Of a stretch of 64,000 nt of DNA, positions 23,901 through 35,900 are shown piece by piece. The stretch lies in assembly GCA_036362985.1 (NCBI GenBank), contig JAYGXS010000002.1, positions 86,915,350 through 86,979,349 of the forward strand, in the 5' to 3' direction. The stretch is from Ligula intestinalis (lineage: Eukaryota > Platyhelminthes > Cestoda > Diphyllobothriidea > Diphyllobothriidae). A program made the position numbers and the translations under genes. The number at the start of each line of letters is the position of its first letter. Within the stretch, counting starts at the first letter, position 1. The notes beneath the pieces are model-generated. The model saw only the letters and a program-made list of their open reading frames with translations, was not told the DNA's origin and made no database searches.

Positions 23901-26900
23901 TGTCGGATCCACTCCATATATATATGTATATATGGGCAGAATGACATTACAGAAAAAAAGGGAAACTTAAATGACCATATACATATAAACATAGAAGATG
24001 AGTAAAGACAACAGAAAATGTGGCTAGATTTATGCAGAACTGCCTCAGAAGTTTTCTGCCTAAGTTCAGCCAGCCATAAACCTGATCAACCTCTTTGACC
24101 AGAAGCACAAAATGCGCACAGCAGATGGTCCAAAAACTATGTTTGACAGAAGGGTCAGAACCACTTAGTCAAACCGCAGCTCATGAGTACCTCGCCAGCT
24201 GTCATCATCTGTCAGTACAGATCGTGTATTTATTCAATCAGGAGTGGGCGCAGATAGATCCGTCAGTTTTCTTAAGCAAGTAAACTCAGTAAGGACGACA
24301 AAAATTACGGGCAAATAACAGACTGAATTCGTTCAATTCACAAAAGCAGAGGTGGGAAATGAAGAGACTGCAAGCTCGATTTAATTAGAAACCTTTCATG
24401 TTTATTTCGCCCTCAGTCAGTGATGAGAAACACAACAGTTCACCAACAAAAAATATCTTAATATCTTCAACTTTTACAACAGTTAGTACGAGTGCCGGTA
24501 AGACTACGGTTAGGATGGCGTGCGTCGCCACTAAAAACAAAACACTGGAACAGAAACTGCACACAATGCATGTGGTTTTTGTTGGGAATGCCGCTATTCC
24601 CATGATAAGACAATACACATAAAGGCGTCGCGAATCTACCTGGCTGCTAGCCGGTATATCTGTTCAATTCTGTATGGCTCATTGGCCAGACTATGTCTTT
24701 CGCGTTCCCCCTTAAATGCACTCAGCCTTTCTGTGACAACGACTAGCTGTAACGTGCTTTGTCTAAGGACACGCTATTTCGTGCTCACTGACCTCCACTG
24801 TCTTTCGTACCGGGCTTTGGGAACCGGGGTCGCTTAACTCAGCGTTCGTGCTAGTCAAAGCTACCGGGCGCGTGTCGTGAGAGTTTTGCTCGAAATTCCG
24901 AGGAAATTAGGTTTGAAGTTAGGATTAAGTGCAGGGTTAGGTTTAGGGCTAGGATTGGGGTCAGAGTTATGATAAGGGTTAAGGCTTGGGTTCGTGCTAA
25001 ATGTAGGATTTAGAGCGGGACTAGGGTTCCGATTCAGATTAAGCTTTAGTTTAATGTTAGGGTTAGTGTTAGGATTAGGACGCAGGGATATTGGCTCTTT
25101 CTGAAATTTATTTCAAGGCCACCTTCTTTAGTTGGGCGGGTCGATCCTTCTCCCGTGCTATACTTAGGTTGCCATACAAGTCATCCTTATCAAGACTTCT
25201 TTTGTACCTCCTTTCCCTTCTCCACCTTTTGCCAACGCTTTCTCAATTAAAACCAGTAATAGTACTATAATTGTACCTTTTGTCACTCGTAGAAAGCCTT
25301 AAAAGTCATAAACGCGAGTTGGGGTCTGCACATGGACTTGGTAAGTTGGCTGGTGGTAAAAGGGTGGAGGGGGCTGGTGGATGAGGAGCCTTAGCGAAAA
25401 CAATTTTGCTAGCATGATGGATGAAGGTGTCCATTCCTGTCTGTCAGGCACGTGTGCGTGCGCGTGTGTTTGGATAAGCGCAAGGGCATGCAAACCCCCC
25501 GCCTAGGAAGGCCGTCAGCGGAAGCAGTGGAGAAGGCGTGGGGTGGGGCGAACGACCAGTGTCTCTTCCAGCTGAGGCGGTCTACCAAACCGGCAGCAGA
25601 AACAGCAGCAACCGAGATGCAAGAGTGCGGGGTGTCGGAGTAGGGGGGGGGGAGAGTGTGGGCCAGTCTGACGGATACTGACAGGTGTCACGCGGACAGC
25701 GTGGACGGACGTTTAGAGTTGGAAGAGGGATTAGTTATCCTCTGCACTAAAAGGACTACGAGGATGCGGATGGGAAGTGTTACTTCGTCACTGACGCGTG
25801 CAGTTCGGGTGAGAAGGGGATGGTAGTTTATCCTGTGGGAGACGGTCGCGAATGCAGGACCGGTTAAGGAATGCGTAAGGGAGGACCCTGTGTATTAGGA
25901 AGGAAGTCATGTCCCAAGCCTCAGTCCCAAGCCTTCCTTTCAGTTTGCATCGGGGACTTGAGAAAATTGAGTTAGTGCGATAGGAGGCGACAGAAGGTCG
26001 CTAAACAAACAGCTAGCAGACGACAGTCAACGAACGGTCCTCTGCTGCTTTTCCATTCCACCATCAATTAGTCCCTAACTTGAAATAAATCAGTCTGAGA
26101 TTTTGGACATGAGTCGAGTTTTGAGGGATCCACACCAATCAGTTCATGGGGTGGGTGTCATGAGCAGTTATAGCGATCTTCGCGATATTTTCCCAGGCAT
26201 AGCCTGAGCAGCTTTTTTTCACAGCGAGTTATAGTACAGTCATACCTCGGGCATTCGCGTTCCTGAATGCATCAGAACCAATAAAACCTAATTAATTTGT
26301 ATCCATGATTTTTTTAAAGCCGATCTGCGAGATACGCCAACTCCCCGAAAAAACCTGAAAATTTTTTCTATCAAGATTTGATGTAATTTATGAGGCCTAC
26401 GCTTTTAACGCATACTACTGCTTTTCTATTAGAGATTTTTGCTATGCACAAGTAATTTTGGTCTTTTTTCCTCCCTTGTGGTCGGCGCTCACAAATTGTA
26501 TGCAACTTATTATTTCTCTGCAGGTCCCTACATAATTTGAAATTGATATAATACCTGTACTGTCTACACACAGTAAGCAAATCTTTGCTTGCTGTTAGTG
26601 AATTGTACTTTCGCTCTATGACTCCTGTTGTCAGCGAGGTTTACTGAGTTTATTTTCCTGAAAGCGAGCAAATAAATGTCAGTCAGGAAGTCTACAGTTT
26701 AATACTTTATTTGGCCTTCCTCACTGTGAGTGAAAAATAAAACGGAAACCAACGAATTAATGTAGGGGTAAAATTAGCACACTGCACTGTAAAGGATCCA
26801 GCAGCACAAGTACCCATTAGGCAATAGTGTACCCGATTGTTACATCAACTCTTTATTTCACTTTTGGAGTTTAACGAATTAGCTAACGAATAGAAGCGAA

Positions 26901-29900
26901 TATGCGTGCCCCGCGTTCTTGTTGTAAAGAAGACGAAGACGCGATCTCTGGAACGATATTTTTATTCTGAGCTTTCGGCTCCGCACGAGAAGTCATCGTC
27001 AGAGTAAATTAGAACAGCAAACGTCAGTTACGCATAAATGGGGTTGGTAAGAGAGGGGGTGGGGCGGGGTAGTGGCAATTATTGATTTGTCTCTGTCCAT
27101 GCTACGTCCGTTCTCACGTTATCGTATCTCCGATGCGCGCCCCTGGAGTGATGGCGTGTGACCTTGAGGTGGTGACCTGCGGGCTTGTAGAGGAACTGGG
27201 CCCTGGTTTCTGGTTGCGGGCACGGATGGCAAAATAACAGGGCGGCATATCCACATGCCTGTTTATGGAGTTGGGATCTGACATCCAGGCCTCCAGCATT
27301 TCGCGTCCCGTCCTATTAGCGGCTCGTGCCATAATCCGTGTATTCGAGAAGTCGAATTCGTGGCCCTCTTCCAGAGTGTGGGAAGTGATCTGGGACTGTG
27401 GGTCGCCTTTCCGCACCACCCACTTGTGCTCCTTTATTCGCGAGCTAAGTCGTCGCCCGATCTGCCCTGTATAATGGCAAGAACAGTCGCGGCATGGCAC
27501 CTGATAAATTACGCCAGATTGCTCACCTACATCCAGCGGGTCTTTGATTTGCATGATTCGTGCACGCATCGTAGCTATCGGGCGATGAGCAATACCCACG
27601 CCGAACTCTGCAGCAATACGCTCGTTTGCTTCTGGCATGTTTTTAATGTACGGTAGAGCGTGCCAGAGCGGTGGTGGTCCCCTTTCGTTTGTTCTCCGTG
27701 AGCGCGTTAGGAGGCATCGGTGGATGAAGCTGTTGGGGTATCCATTCCTGGCAAGTTGGTCCCAAAGATGTTGTAATTCTTGCGATCGTCCTTCCGGTTC
27801 ATTGCAGTGTGTCTTCACTCGCTGAAATAGTGCTCGAATACAGCCACGTTTATGCGTTAGTGGGTGGTTGCCATGGAAGCTGAGCACCTGGGATGTGTTA
27901 GCTGCCTTTCTATAAATCGTGGTGCTGTTACCTGTTGGGTCTGCGCGTGACGAGGACATCCAGGATCGGTAGTTGTCCGGCACTCTCTTCCTCCTTTGTG
28001 AATTGGATGTCGGGGAAGATACCGTTCAGCAGGTTTTTGAAGTCGGATAGCCTGCTCTGTTCGATTATAACGGAACGACTGTTCTTGCCATTATGCAGGG
28101 CAGATCGGGCGACGACTTAGCTCGCGAATAAAGGAGCACAAACGGGTGGTGCGGAAAGGCGACCCATAAGCCCCAGATCGCTTCTCACACTCTGGAAGAG
28201 GGCCACGAATTCGACTTCTCGAATACACGGATTATGGCACGAGCCGCTAATAGGACGGGACGCGAACTGCTGGAGGCCTGGATGTCAAATCCCAACTCCA
28301 TAAACAGGCATATGGATATACCGCCCTGTTATTTTGCCATCCGTGCCCGCAACCAGAAACCAGGGCCCAGTTCCTCTACAAGCCCGCAGGTCACCACCTC
28401 AAGGTCACACTCCGTCACTCCAGGGGCGCGCATCGGAGATACGATAACGTGAGAACGGACGTAGCATGGACAAAGACAAATCAATAATTGCCACCACCCC
28501 GCCCCACCCCCCTACCTTACACACCCCATTTATGCGAAGCTGACGTTTGCTGTCCTCACTTTCTCTGACGATGGCTACTCGTGTGGAGCCGAAAGCTCAG
28601 AATAAAAATATCGTTCCAGAGATCGCGTCTTCGGCTTCTTTACAGAATTAGCTAACGTTTAAATGAAATAAATTGCTTCGGGAGCATGGCTTTGGTCACA
28701 TTTAGGCTATAAACTCTAGAACGAAGCATTTTTCGTGACTCGTACAAACAGCTCGTGATTCCTCGTAATTCGTTACAGATTCCTGGATCTAAGCTCAAAA
28801 CTGTTTGAGGAATTACTGTTCACCGAAATGCACGGTCCTCAAACATTCTAACGTTTTTTTGTCTAATTAAGATTGAAATCTGCTCCAGACGTCCAAAATA
28901 AAGCAGATTCTGGTCACAGCAGGTAGAAACTTCTTGATTCGATTAAGTTGATGCTGCCCTTATCTAAAATGTCCCTGTAATCACCTTCCCTGCCAAGTCA
29001 ACGCCGCATAAAGATGAGAACTCATTTATTTAATACCGAAAATCAGCTGTCCTTGAAGGAGCCTTGGTAAAAACGTACGAGTCATAATACTTTTCGCAAA
29101 CTACAACCTCAGTGTAGTTAGCTTATGCCTATTAACTGAAAAATACTTCAAATGTTAAATTGAAAAAAAACTGAGAATTACATTTTGTTTTTTTTCTTTG
29201 TTGCGTTCGAACACGTACTGCACATCCGGCTAGCTCATATAAAGTAGTGATATATTCGGAGTAAATTTTCTGGCGTCTGGTAGGTCATTTATTTTAGGAA
29301 AGGAGGATTAATCTTGACATATTTCTGGCCAGTTGAGAGCTAGGTGACTTTAGAATCTTTGCCTAATGATTCCGTTCCATTAACGTGGCCATAATCTTAA
29401 CATAAAGGGCTATTATTAGCCCATACATGCTGGGTAAGTGCTATTTTTATCGGTTCCAGTAGGTTTGTCTTGCTGGCTATTTTTAAATACGCCCCTCAAC
29501 AGCAGGCTTGCGTGCAAGCAACGTGACGTAACTGGGCGACTTGGGTTAATCATGGAAGACCAGATTATCAGAAGTTGAGCTGTGGCTCTTACCGCCCCCT
29601 AACAGGCACTTTTCTTGACACATCGCTTTCAACGTCTGCATTACAAGTCGCCTTCCTGGCTTGCAAGGTCATGCTGGCGACCGGGAGACGCGCGCTGCCA
29701 ATGCAGACCAGCAGACCATCTAGGTTATCATCATTATCACCATGTTATTCCCGGATGCGAAATATTGACCTGTGTAAGTGCTATAATTGCGGGTAGGCCT
29801 AAGATCTGTTTGCTTTCACGTTCTGCCACCAATCAATGGCCAGTGCTCCAATCACTCTTACTCTACCATATTCTTAAGTGCAGATTAATGTTTTAAGGGT

Positions 29901-32900
29901 TAGGAGGACTTATATGACCCCCTACTCAGGATATAGGAATAGGAATGCCCCGCTCAAGTACTAAAGGAGGTTCTACGCGTAGAAGAGTAAGAGCACCGAC
30001 TCAGATACTAAAGGCACTCCTGCACACGACTGCAGGAAGTGTCAGTATTCCTCTGTTCTAATCCTAACAGTCGTAGCCTTAATATTAACTTTTACTGTAC
30101 GGTTAACACTTATCCAACCCGTAAATTTAGAGGCCAACCGTAGCTTATGTAGGCCCACTCATTAATCCCTACTCCCTGCATGTTCTTCTACGAAAACGGA
30201 GGTTATAAGGTTTTGTGGTTCGGGAATTAGGACACGCAGTGGAATATACTTTAATAAATGCTAAATGCGTTTTTATTTTCCTGTATTTAGAAGTGTAGTC
30301 AATTTATATCTGTAGATTTCCCTAATCTGGATTACAGTTTAACTTATTGCCGAAAATCCTGAGTATTAAATTGCAGGTTGCTTGAATTTCCCAAAAAATT
30401 AAAATGGTGGTTAGGAGGTCGTCTACTTAAACTTACCTTAGGTCCAACTTACCGTTCTGGAGTTAGATTAGTATAGTCCGCGGCGCGGAAGACCACGCAA
30501 ACCTTTAACTTACATGTGGAACAACTTACTCCCAGCGGCCGCAGAAAACAACTTCGAATACATTTTTTTAACTTAACACTTACGTTTGAACATTTCCCTC
30601 TCTGCCTATCCTATTTCCCCATCCCCCAAAACTCTATAACCCCTGTTTTTGCAGGACAAAATGCTGGGACTAGGGGTATATGAGTGGGCCTACATTATCT
30701 GCTTTTGCCCTCTTGTCTTATTTTGGGGAGTCATAACTTCATCCTTGGTGCTTCCTATAAAGTAAAGTCTGTGAAGAGCGACTCATGTGAGATCGTCATC
30801 CACCTGAGCGCGTTGAAGTTGATTTTTTATTGGTGTCCTTATCATTTTCTAAGAAAAAAATTATGAGGACAATTTTTATTAGCTTTGTGGGGCAAGATGA
30901 TCGTCTTGCGAGTTTCCTTCTGGGAGCAATTCCTCTCAGTTCCCATTTTTGCCGGATCATTTCACATTCGATTATTCCCTCTTCAGGCGTGCTTCTACCA
31001 AGTGAAATATAAGGCGGCCGAATTTTAGGTCTGCCTTAAGGCAAAGCGCTAATTTATGTTAGGTCTCTCACTGCTAAATTTTTAAAATCTACAAACCCTT
31101 TTAGTGACACCCCTGACACTAGACACTAACTGAAATGCAAGCTACCGTCATATTCGCTCTATCAATTCTTGAAATAAAAAATTACTTGCTGATCTGATAT
31201 AAGGTTTCTGTGCCAATGACTTTGGCGCTGACAAATGCGGCTGTCATAACTCAATGCTCAGATCATGAGATAAAGACAGAATAAACCCTAATTGCGAGAC
31301 ACTTATAGGAGACAGGAATGCAGGAACGTCACACAAACGCATACAGTTAGTGGTTGTTTTAGCTCGCTTCTTTCCTCTTATTTTCGGAAATTATATTTTT
31401 GGAGGCTCAATCCCCTGGTCAAATTATTTCGCAGTGAACTAACCAAGTAAAAGCAACCTTACAAATCTCTGGGTGATGTTGCTATGTAGACGCTGGTAGG
31501 GCCTTAACATTACTGTTCTCGCAAGCTCACATACACAATTATAAAATCCCTTCTTTTTTTCGAAGGAAAAATAGCTTATTGGTAAAAGCATAGCCCTTAC
31601 CGAAAACAATGTCTTGGGTGAGGACCTTACCTCAAAATTCTCGGTCAAAGACCTACAAGAACTAGAAGGGTTAAACGTCTCCACAGACTATTGATAGACG
31701 ACAAAGAACTGTTTTGTGCAATAAAGGCATCAAGAGCGTTTAAAGGGCCTTGTTGACTAGTGAGTTCAATAAATAGGCAGTTCAAAGATCGATAAAACTC
31801 TAAGAAAATGGGTTGTGCTTACATCATAGTACAACGGCTTCTTCTCCCCATCGGAATGGACATCCAGGGTATTAGTGAATGGCTCGGAGTTTATCGTACC
31901 TGGTGAAGAAGGAGAAAGTCAGTAAAGTGGCACAAAGATAGTGTTATTGTGAAACAAAATGTGCATTAAAACTAAGGCAAAAGTATTTTAATGCAAATTA
32001 TGAAAATCTACAGACATAAATCAACAACCTTTCTAAATACAACAAAATAAAAATGCCCATAGCAGTTATTTAAGTATATTCCACTGCCTATCTTGATTCT
32101 TCAACCACAAAACCCTAAAACCACCCTTTCCATGAGACAGAATGCTGGGACTAGGGGTATATGAGGTGCACTACTTAAACTACTGCTACCGAAAATAAGA
32201 TTACTAGGTACGTGCTTCAGGAAGCGAATATTGTATGTTTTTTTGCACAATAAAAGCCTTCTGGAAGACCTTGCATGGGATACTTGACTAGCCAAAAAAA
32301 GCTGGGCAAAATTAAGTTGAAAAAAAAAAACATTAGTAAGTGCATCTACTCATTTACTTGCTCCTGTGGAGCAGATTATATTGGTTGCATGAGCCAGCGT
32401 TTGTCCAAAAGATAACGGTAACACCTTCCGGCATGGCTGAACAAAGTTGAAAGCAGAATTATAAACAGCGCAATTCTCACCCTCATTATTTATTCCAGAC
32501 ATCCTTTGGACCCCAATAAAGCCTTCCAGGGTGACTTATAAGGTCCTACTGAATTACCCTAAGTCCCTGGGTGAGCACCTATCAGCAACAGCAGAAGTGA
32601 CCGCTACCAGGCTGAGGAAGCCGACGATGTGTGCGCAAAAGAACCTCCTAAAGCTACACGTCTGGCATCGCCCAAAGCCACTTAACTGCATGTCTTCATC
32701 CGCACTCTCTTGGTCTCTCTCCCCTCCCCTTGACTAACTCCACCAAACCCTGCTCTTCCCCTGATTCCCACGACTCGCTTGTAAGAAAAAGCGGACATAA
32801 CCGACTGTTTGTTTAAATTGTACCCCGTTTCCATATAATTGTCCGATGAGAATTTATCGAAAGCCTACGTAGGCTCGCCAACTATTCTTTTGAGTTCTCT

Positions 32901-35900
32901 CATGGGAATTTTCGCCACTTTAAAACATTACTAAGTGCTTAAAATGTATCAAATATTTCACTCCATTTACAACACCACAATAGACAGAAAGACCGGTGAA
33001 AGGATATTCTGGTCATCAGACCTCGCTGCATCTAACCTGGTCCGCTGCCCTACTTACGGTGTAAGTTGGCTGACATTTCTGCGATTTCGCGCTTACCCGA
33101 ATGATAACATTTCGTACTTATCCATTTTCTCCTTTTCGTCATGACATCGAGTTTTCCTCTTAACTGTACAGTTTTTTGTAGTAAATTACAACATTTGAAC
33201 TTGCATGGAATTCTCCAAAGTACCAGAATTCCCTAATTGCACAGCACTTGGTCCACAGAGAAGCCCACGCCAAAACACACCCCATACCAAACACACAAAA
33301 CCAGCCGGCTAAGCCGGATGCGAAGACCTTTAATTCGTTTTATCTCAGCAAATGCGCCTGCCACGCCGGAGGTGCGGCATGAAGGGCCAATAACGTTTAT
33401 CCTCAATTTCTCCTAGATATTCAACAAACCCTATCGTCGCGGCTCCCTAGTCACAAAGGTAAAAAGGGAGCCGAAGCAAGTGTTCGGGCGGGCGAGCCGG
33501 CGGCCATCGCTGATGGATTTCAAGATAGCCAGCCCTTCTAGGCTGCCTTTAGCTGTGGGAGTCGGTGGCGGCGCTGGGCCTTGACCGACGGCCGACGGCC
33601 GACCACGAATAGACATGGGTAGTTGAGGGACGGAAATTGATCCTTATCCGGTTGCGTGTGGCAACAGTTCTGCTGATACGAACTAGAGAGACAGTCATAC
33701 GGGGGGATAGGCGGGGCGGAGGAGGGGGCGAGGCAGACAGGAAGTGGAAACAGGCCGGCGGCCAGTTGTGCCAGACAGAGCGGTTGTCCATCAGCTGTGT
33801 CTGTCCGTGTGTGTGCGCACCGCTATTGCCAAAACCCGGGTCGCAAGCGCCCATAGCATGCGTTATCTGAGTCGGTGCGTGAAGCCTTATCAACTGGCAT
33901 ACATGGGTGCGGCTTGACGGAAGTTTCCACCCCCACCCCCCCCCCCCCCCGGCCACTGTGTCCGGTCAGTCGACAGAGCCGGACAGGTCATCGGTAAAAC
34001 TGGTAGTGAGATATTGTTTAGCATGGCACTCCAGGGCCTTACAGGAGACCCAGCTGACGGAGCGACTTCTTTTTCCTTTGGTTGGAAGATCATACTGCAA
34101 CGCGCCGTCTTCCCCCCCCCTCTTCGCGGTATATCTGTGAAATCAGATCTCATGTATGGTGCGAGGAAGCCTTAATGCTTAGGTGGCTAGGGCTCGGGGG
34201 GTGGAACAGAGAGTGAGTTCTACGGCTAAACGCACTTTCCTCACTACAAACAATCCAACGCGCTTGAAGCTGTCACGGTGCGCTAAAAGCTTTAGCTTAG
34301 AGGCTTGCCAATTGACGGGATAACTCGAACCGCGCAGCCAGCACAGTGTGTGTGTGTGTTTGTATGGAGTGGTGGGCTGAAAGTCAGACTGGAATGTCAC
34401 CTTTTTAGTGTTGCTTTTATGCCACATTCCTACCACTGAGATCCGAGCCAAGTGTGACGGCACGCTTGGCGGCGGCTTCAATCGTGCCAGCCACCTACGC
34501 CCTCTCCCGCCTCCGGCCTTCTTGATCTGGTCAAGGTGGGGGAGGGAGAGAGAGAGTGCGATAGATGCAACGCAAGTCTACCAGCACTTAAAACTAATCC
34601 ACGCGTAAGTCACCGCGTCTGCCTTCAGCTTGCTAAAGCACGCGGTGGACATCAACGGTCGACGTTTTAGGCTATGTCCCATCATCAGTCAACTTGACAC
34701 GGACAGGCCGCCGGCACCTGGGGGAGTAAAGGGAGCATTTGTTCACTTCAGTTCGGATCAAGCGTTTAGGCTCCTTGGTGTGAACCAACCAGACGTACCT
34801 TGAAACTATCACGAGTTGGCAGCAGACAAGGCGTAGATGGTGGCTGAATTACGGACTAACTCGGTTTTATCCTAGACTTAGGTTCAAACCGCAATGGTCC
34901 CCCTTTATGACACCACCCCACCTCACCTCGCTCCCAAAAGAAGACTTAACTCGTCAGACTGACCTGTAGTGACTAGCTCCACACGAATCGCACTTGTGAA
35001 CGCTTGCTGGGTTCGGCCACTGGAACAGCCAACCACAGGCCGCCTCACAGAAGACCACGTGTGATGACTGTCGAGCAGGTAGCACTTCAGACGCCGTCCG
35101 CTAGCTTGTGGCTGTGCGGTTATCTGACATTCAATTTCTTACTGCCTATTCTTTCATTCCTTCTGTACAGAATAAACTCGTCCTACCACTCCGGCCTCCC
35201 ATGAATTTTCTTCTCCTAAGGAACCGGGCCTAAAGATCGCAGTTGCCAGACTTTAACCTGCTATATTAGTGACCCCGACGTTATACTTGCGATAGACACG
35301 CGTGAAGCACGCATAGACGAAGTCTTTAGAATTTCCGGCCAACACGTCCACGTCCACCTCTGGTCATCTTGGTTTCATTCAGTCATGCGGTGTGCAGCGA
35401 GGAAAGAGACAGAAAGAGTGAGGTTGGTGCGGGGGAGGTCGGCTTCACAGATTCGGGCACACTGTCGCCGGGACAGTAGTGGTCCAAACCGATTAAGCTG
35501 AGCAAACCAGCGTGTCTAGCTAATTATTTTGTCTGGCCTGCTTTGTCTGGGAAAAATGCGAGAGAGAGAGAAAGAGGGGGAAGAAGGGCAATTCTGCAGA
35601 TGGATTCTCCCGTACGCGCGCACGCGCACACATATGCGCAGGCCTAATTAGTCTGGCCACACAAGCATGCGCGCCTCTAGAGCGAAGATGTGCACAGCCC
35701 GATTGACTACAATCCGAAAGTGGTAAATAGCCCCACTGCTGTTTCTGGCTCTCTTAGATAATTGCTTCCTAGAGTAGCAGGGTCTTTTGGGAGGGGCAAA
35801 TAAATCAACCGTAGCTAACGATTTCGGACAGGCGCAATTTCCTCAAAGGCCAACTATTAAACTTTGAAGTGGGCATGCGTACGCAGACGAGCGTGAGTAG

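Larger units (their letters stand above)
26889..28644 (-). mobile_element. Penelope-like element with two inverted copies and target-site duplication (group E)
   Basis: A 13-bp duplication (26876-26888 and 28645-28657) defines the insertion. The minus-oriented part (26889 to about 28083) ends a reverse transcriptase and carries a full endonuclease. The plus-oriented part (about 28084-28644) starts inside the endonuclease and repeats the same 3' region in inverted form. The outer ends share TGTAAAGAAG-CGAAGACGCG and ATCTCTGGAACGATATTTTT, each followed inward by AGCTTTCGGCTCC and a hammerhead-like motif. PLEs commonly insert with a 5'-truncated copy in inverted orientation. The left end has about 35 extra bases between duplication and shared end. 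It lies in the 14-kb protocadherin intron, sense with the gene for its larger copy. Confidence 0.93.
17865..31822 (-). other. Protocadherin large intron (14 kb)
   Basis: Donor GTAAGC at 31822 and acceptor TAG at 17865-17867, phase 0. The intron contains two PLE insertions, a SINE cluster, two MITE copies and R2 copy 2. Stretches 18886-21456, 25090-26875, 28660-29890 and 30711-31822 hold nothing I can identify beyond a GC-rich patch at 25420-25700. Confidence 0.8.

Noticed and set aside
24900..25085. Chromosome end or fusion scar suggested by TTAGGG-like units
   Set aside because: Units are highly degenerate, the tract is interstitial, and similar tracts with shared ends occur many times.
33549..34153. 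Long frames on both strands (135, 87 and 77 codons)
   Set aside because: They occupy a GC-rich low-complexity island; the products are Gly/Pro/His runs without domains.
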